Source of the DNA: Mariannaea sp. PMI_226 | Lineage: Eukaryota; Ascomycota; Sordariomycetes; Hypocreales; Nectriaceae | DNA length: 64,000 bases | NCBI GenBank assembly: GCA_024336345.1 | Contig: JANFOG010000007.1 | Coordinates: 2,108,001-2,172,000, forward strand | Direction of reading: 5' to 3' | Shown: in pieces, positions 59,019 to 64,000 of the stretch | Layout: each line of letters opens with the position of its first letter | How positions within the stretch are numbered: position 1 is the first letter of the stretch | Translations under genes and position numbers: made by a program | The notes under the pieces: model-generated | The model's input: the letters and a program-made list of their open reading frames with translations, nothing else | What the model was told of the DNA's origin: nothing | The model's database searches: none

Positions 59019-60985
59019 TTATATCCTTGTAAATACAACTTCTAAGCCTAGAGGATAAGTTAATGTAAATAGATCCCTTGGAAGCAACTTCTGGGACTTC
59101 TCAGTTAGGTTGAGCTTATAGCGAGCTATTATATGACCAAGAGCTAAGGTTATCTCCGCTGGAGCAAAGCTATATGACCAGAAATCATATCACGTCAGCA
59201 TGCTGCAACGGAGATTAATGATTCGTGACCAGAGTGTTTTCTTACTTTTGACCGATACACATACGTGCTCCTTTGGAGAATGTACACATCTATTGCTCAA
59301 GCCCTCCAGCATCTGGACCGCACCATCGTTCTGGGTTGAATTCTCGTGCATCAGGACCCCAGGCCTCTACACTGGTATGCATAGTGTACGTCGACATTGA
59401 TACGACAGTCTAATAACGAAAAGTAATTAGTTTTAGAACGACCAATAGCTCATTGAGAGAACTTACACCGGGCGGAACTAGTTTATTATCCACCAGGAAC
59501 GTAGTTCCGTTGGGTACTACACGCGGAAGGCGTCCAGGAACTGCCATGCCGATTCGAATGCATTCTTTCACAACCGACGTCTGCCGCATAAACTAAGTTA
59601 GCAGTTAGAACTTTGCCATTTTAGGTGATATAGTGGAATAGATGATATTCTTCTCCTACTAGATAAGTGCATTTTTCAAGCTCTTGTAGTGAAAAGCTTC
59701 CATCCGGGCCCTTTGGGATTGTTTTCACAGCATCCTGGAACTTCAGGTATACTGCTGGATTGGAGAGAATATGAGCAAGCCCCGTCGTAAGCGTAGATGC
59801 AGTCGTATCTGCCCCTGCAATGAGGATATCCATTGCCTCTGTCACCTTGTCCTCGTCGGACAACGACAATAAACGATCAAAAACAACTGGATGGTCAGAG
59901 TTGCTACCGTGCTTCTGCCAGTGCCGCATAGAAGACGCCGCGTACTAGAAAAGAGAGATTTGTTTAATTTTCGCTTTCAAAATACCGATCAAACCCACAT
60001 GCAATTGTGGCCACCACTGTATCCAATGTAGTCCGAAGGAACATGACATGTAAGGGTCAACAAACCTCTTGGATGTCAAGAATCTTTGCTATCTCGGGAT
60101 TGAGCATTTTAAGCAGGTTTCGAGGAATTTTCTTTGAAAGTCTACGGAGCAAAGGGCGATACTGCATTTCCGAAATACTCTGGGCTGCTACGTCAAAGCC
60201 CCGCAAGAACCATGAATCAAAGGATTCCGGTTACTCATTGATCATTTCTGCAGATTTAGCAAATGCGAACTCCATGATTATCTCAGTTGTCATCACCCTG
60301 CGAGAAAAAAGTCTGTCAGCTTTTTGCAATAGACTGACATGAGTGATGCATTCATGAACTAGAAATGTGATGTGAGGTCCCTCCCTACCGAATTCACTGG
60401 ACCATTAGGGCAGAGCCTATCGATCTTTTCCAGCAGTAGAGACAGTTTCGCCTGCATCACAGGTTCCAGCTTAAATACGCCTTGGCGAGAGAACATTGGA
60501 TTCAATAGACGCCGTCGTTCTTTGTGGAGATGCGGATCAGTTTCGGCAAAGAGAGTATGAGGCGTATTGAACCCATTATAGAATGGAGCGTGTTTGGAAA
60601 AGGTTTCGCCTGGTGGTAAATGACTTTGTACAGTCGAATATCGGTAATATGAAGCTCATTTGGCGCAATACGAAGGGCTTTCGTTCCTGCGGTTTGCAGT
60701 CAGCACTTGTTCGCAACCGAGGAATAGGATGAAGATAGACAAACCATATTTGCGGTGCAGCTGCTCGAATACCTCCTCTGGGAATCGTTTCTTGCTTTCT
60801 CGGTACAGCCACTTGTCAGATACACAGGCAGACCGAGGTCCCGGAAAGTCTTTCAAAGGATGAAAATGTAGCCTATAGAGCGCCCGAGAGTACTTCAGAA
60901 AAGAGAACAATATGGCTATGCCCACCACCGCCGCACAATGTTTGGCGGGAATACCTAGGACCTGGAAGCCCACGAGGTCAGCCAT
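59019..60985 (-). pseudogene. Cytochrome P450 pseudogene
   Basis: The minus strand holds all parts of a microsomal P450: an N-terminal anchor from ATG 60985, the HFHPLKDFPGPRSA hinge, I-helix AGADTTAST, ExxR in KECIRIGM, PERW, and haem loop FSKGARMCIGQ. At least three lesions break it. A four-A run near 60597-60602 needs one more base to join KVIYHQAKPF to the following APFYNGF frame. A TAA at 60231-60233 replaces what is probably a Gln between INE and PESFDSW. A TAG at 59290-59292 replaces a probable Trp between GGLEQ and MCTFSKG. One exon junction near 60290 also does not join in frame. It lies convergent to the PKS and was probably a tailoring oxidase of the cluster. Its layout is typical of the CYP groups that hydroxylate fungal polyketides and terpenes; subfamily not assigned. 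Confidence 0.85.
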
Positions 60986-62354
60986 GGTGTAATGAGATTT
61001 AAGTCTTCGACACGACATCAAGCCGTAAGACAGAATTCTGTTGAAAAAGTCCTTTCTATAAGGATTAGGCAACCTCTATGTCATTCTATGAAGCTAGAAT
61101 TCCCCGGCGTAAAGGCGAATTATTCTGCAGAAGTGTGGTCGCAAAGCTTCGGCATGTGGCGGTGGGGGAGGTGGGGGCACGTTGCCGATAATGTCAGGAA
61201 TCCCGACTAGATTCCAAGTCTCGGCCTCGGAGTGAGTGGTCACTTATATCTGAAAACCCATTTTATCTTCATCATTTTATGAATAAAATTGAATTTTGCT
61301 AGGAGAATGAGAATCTCATTCCAGATGAGTATGAGGCCTCTACAGTGGCGAATCTGGTGGAAACACTGGTGGTTTCCTCACGTCAGTCTGCCAGGCACTC
61401 GGGCAGATTAGAATTTAATGATATTGGTGTAGCCGAGAAATTGACACTTTTTCTTGGCAACTGAAGGCCGAGTCGAAGTGGTGGTTACGGGATATATTGA
61501 CGCAGTGGCGAATACAGGCCTTCATGAGGGTATACACTCCAGAGCAGGTTATGAGTTAGGACGAGATTTCTTCAAGGATAAGAGACGCAACGCAGCCGCA
61601 GGTAGCCAGAGACTGACAAAACCTGTTCATCTATCATGAAGTTTTGGACTAGGCCACAGGACGCTTGTTAGTTCAAGGGCCATTCTGTTTCACATTCGTT
61701 CTCGTTGACCTACTATGGAAGAATGGAGGAGCTGATGGGGCATTTGGTTGTTCGTTGACCCGCAGAGGCGTGAGCACAGTCGAAATGACGAAAGCCTGAA
61801 CTAAGGGTATCCTTGTTAAGAGCGATTGAGAGTAAGATTGTAAGTCTACATCATAAATCGATTCCGGTCCTATAAAGCTGTGATAGGCCTCGCCATGGCA
61901 TGAATCTATCCAATTATTGATGTTCTTACAGTACCACAGAGTAATATCCAGTACCCTTGGTACCATCATAGGAGCTCCTGTAATGTAGTATATTCTGCGC
62001 CATTGTTATTCGTGATTAGATTCTCTCTCAACGGTGATCGTAACCATAGGTCAGAGATACCAGACACTGCACAAGACGACATATCTGCAATACCTCATGT
62101 GTTAGTGGATTAACGTTTTATAGATATGGACTGGATCAAGAGAGTGTTTGCGTGGATGAGTGGTATCGTGGTCCTAAGGTTGCTGCTCGTGTTCAAGGCT
62201 ACTCCATTCGTGGAGAATGAGTTTGTAACTTAGGGAAATAAGAGCTGTGTACCATGGCTATCTCACTCTATCACAAATTTTTGCTCAAGAATACTGCGGG
62301 AACTTGAGAACTTAGAATATCGAAGGCGGATCATGTATTGCAAAACAGTATTTG
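60986..62354. other. Intergenic region between the two broken genes
   Basis: No gene is supported in this 1.4-kb stretch. Short frames (61454-61639 plus, 61969-61673 minus) have no family features. Confidence 0.35.
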
Positions 62355-63930
62355 TTACTCATCGAATGTGACGACTTTGCTTCTCAAATACTCTTCTAAT
62401 CCAGTAATACCCGAGAATCTTCCCCATCCACTCGCCTTTGTGCCTCCATGGGGCAAATTTGATTCGTCGTGAATAGTCATAGCATTAATGTGGACAGCCC
62501 CAGTTTCATATCCTCGAGCAATTCTCAGGCCCGCGCTTAAGTTTTTAGTAAAGACTGCTCCAGATAATCCGTAAATAGTATCATTCGCAATTTGGAGAGC
62601 CTCCTCCTCGGTATTGAATGTATAGATAGCAACACTGGGACCGAAGCTCTCATTTGTGTGCAGATCGTTTCCCTTCTTCACATTTCCGAGAATTATGGGC
62701 ATCATGCGAGTTGAACTCTCATCAATCTGGAAAGACTCCTTAGGATCTCCCAGAAGAACCTCAGCGCCACCGATGATAGCAGCCTTGACTAGGTTCTTGG
62801 TCTTATTCGCTCCCACAGAAGACACGAGCACAGGGCTCTCGCCCTTTGAGCTGTATATCTGATTTGTGGATTCCTTGAATGCCATAATGAAGTCATCAAC
62901 AACTGACATATGGACAATAATGCGTTCTGTTGACATGCAAACCTGACCTGCGTGTAGGAACGCCCCTATTGTACAAGCCATTGCAGCTTTGCTGATATCG
63001 GCATCAGCAAGTATAATAGCGCTGGCCTTCCCGCCTATTCAGTTATAACGGGCTTCAAATGCTTTCCTGCCATAGTCGCGATGATCCTTCCAACAGCAGT
63101 ACTTCCCGTAAAATTGATCTTTTTCACGATCGGGTGAGAGATAAGGGCCTCTGTGACAGCTGCTGCGTCTTGTGGGCGATGGAAGATCAAATTCAATACC
63201 CCATCTGGAAGCCCGGCTTCTTTGAAGATGCTCACAATGGCGTGAAAGCATCGAGGGGAAAGCTCAGAGCCCTTGAGAACACATGTATTTCCTGCCGCGA
63301 GCGCATGGGCAATTGCTCGACATCCAAGTGGCCAAGGGGCATTCCTAATGTGAAGGTAGGTTCTCAGCAAATGACATTTAAGATGAAACTAAATCGTTAA
63401 TTGCACAGCTCTTACCATGGAGCAATACCGAGGATGACACCGTATGGCTCTTTGATAACGATGGCACCGCGGCCATCATCTTCCGAAGACGGGAAACTTC
63501 CGGTAACGAAGGAGGTTTTCCCAGCAACTTCTTTGAGATTATCGACCGTCAATCCCAAACTCCACTGAACAAAGCTCGGATCCGCTGCCGTCTCTTGCCT
63601 TTGGTAATCTGTAAGCTCCTCGGTACGGTCCCGGAAGAGCTCTGCTGCCTTCAAAAAGATATCACGGCGAGCAGACGGCTTTGTCCTGGCCCAAGCTGGA
63701 AACGCGGCCTCGGCGGCTTCTACAGCCTGAACGGCTTCTTTCACTGAAGCTCCGCCAGCGTCCCACACCTCTTGGCCATTAGCTGGATTTATGACAGGGA
63801 ATATCGCCGGTCCAGTAATGTGCTTTCCACCTATGATCAGAGGCACTATGTTATCATTGATCAAGGAAGCAGTCTTCCCGCTGTAGACGAGGTTCCCAGC
63901 GGAGTTAAGTGAGTTCTGAATGGCGCCCAT
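62355..63930 (-). pseudogene. Aldehyde dehydrogenase with one-base frameshift
   Basis: Exon 1 (63930-63416) and exon 2 (63344-62355) join in frame as IAPW then NAPWPLG and cover the full aldehyde dehydrogenase length. It resembles NAD(P)-dependent benzaldehyde/salicylaldehyde-type enzymes. Motifs are INFTGSTAVGR, the catalytic Cys in HAGQVCMS, and ESFGPSVAIY. At 63035-63037 the expected TELGGK reads T-E-stop, because one base is missing directly after the conserved Glu; the frame resumes at once as GGKASAIILADAD. So translation would end at the active-site Glu and lose the catalytic Cys. It could be a genuine null allele or a base-call error. The start at 63930 (MGAIQ) is preferred over 63981. 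It is transcribed in the same direction as the P450 remnant and is a plausible member of the PKS cluster. Confidence 0.8.
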
Positions 63931-64000
63931 TATGATATCAAAGAATAAAGATGAGATATTAGGCAATGATGACACTGTCAAAACCAGCCCTACCGCGACT

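Noticed and set aside
1..64000. tRNA genes, rRNA and CRISPR arrays
   Set aside because: I looked for T-loop-like GGTTCGA contexts and for regular spacer repeats and found none that could be supported by eye.

Overview
The window is nuclear DNA of a filamentous ascomycete (Pezizomycotina). The evidence is short phase-matched GT-AG introns in nearly every gene, a class I hydrophobin, a highly reducing (HR) polyketide synthase, several STAND/NLR-type proteins, a KP4-fold secreted protein, and a pogo/Fot1-type DNA transposon whose stops look like repeat-induced point mutation. Genus and species cannot be read from the sequence. Splice sites were placed by eye; for every multi-exon gene given exon coordinates, the coding length is a multiple of three.

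Layout, left to right. 1.7-9.9 kb: an SRPK-like kinase with an atypical catalytic loop, a DHA1-type MFS transporter, an amidohydrolase-2 (ACMSD-like) decarboxylase candidate and a class I hydrophobin. 12.5-28.9 kb: an island of NLR-like and cell-death-like genes. It holds a DUF7708-NACHT-ankyrin protein with 13 very similar repeats, a hAT transposase remnant, a membrane-anchored protein of unknown function, a divergently transcribed gene that reads as a trypsin-like module fused to a HeLo-like domain, and a PNP_UDP-NB-ARC-TPR protein. 30.1-33.4 kb: an unrecognised Cys-containing protein and a secreted KP4-like protein. 34.86-37.66 kb: a complete TA-flanked pogo-type element, with 98-bp inverted repeats and one open frame interrupted only by nine stop codons.

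39.1-63.9 kb looks like a secondary-metabolite gene cluster. It contains a CYP52-like P450, a divergently transcribed FSH/LovG-type serine hydrolase, a secreted acid trehalase (GH65), and an intact 2622-residue HR-PKS (KS-AT-DH-MT-ER-KR-ACP, no releasing domain). These are followed by a second P450 and an aldehyde dehydrogenase, both carrying disabling mutations. A reasonable model is that the PKS makes a reduced, possibly methylated chain, the FSH hydrolase releases it, and the CYP52-like enzyme oxidises it. Later steps once done by the second P450 and the aldehyde dehydrogenase may be lost in this strain. Membership of the trehalase in the pathway is doubtful.

The most notable points are the in-frame protease-like/HeLo-like fusion beside its divergently transcribed membrane-protein neighbour, the run of NLR genes with recently homogenised repeats, the partly decayed PKS cluster, and the stop-only decay of the transposon.
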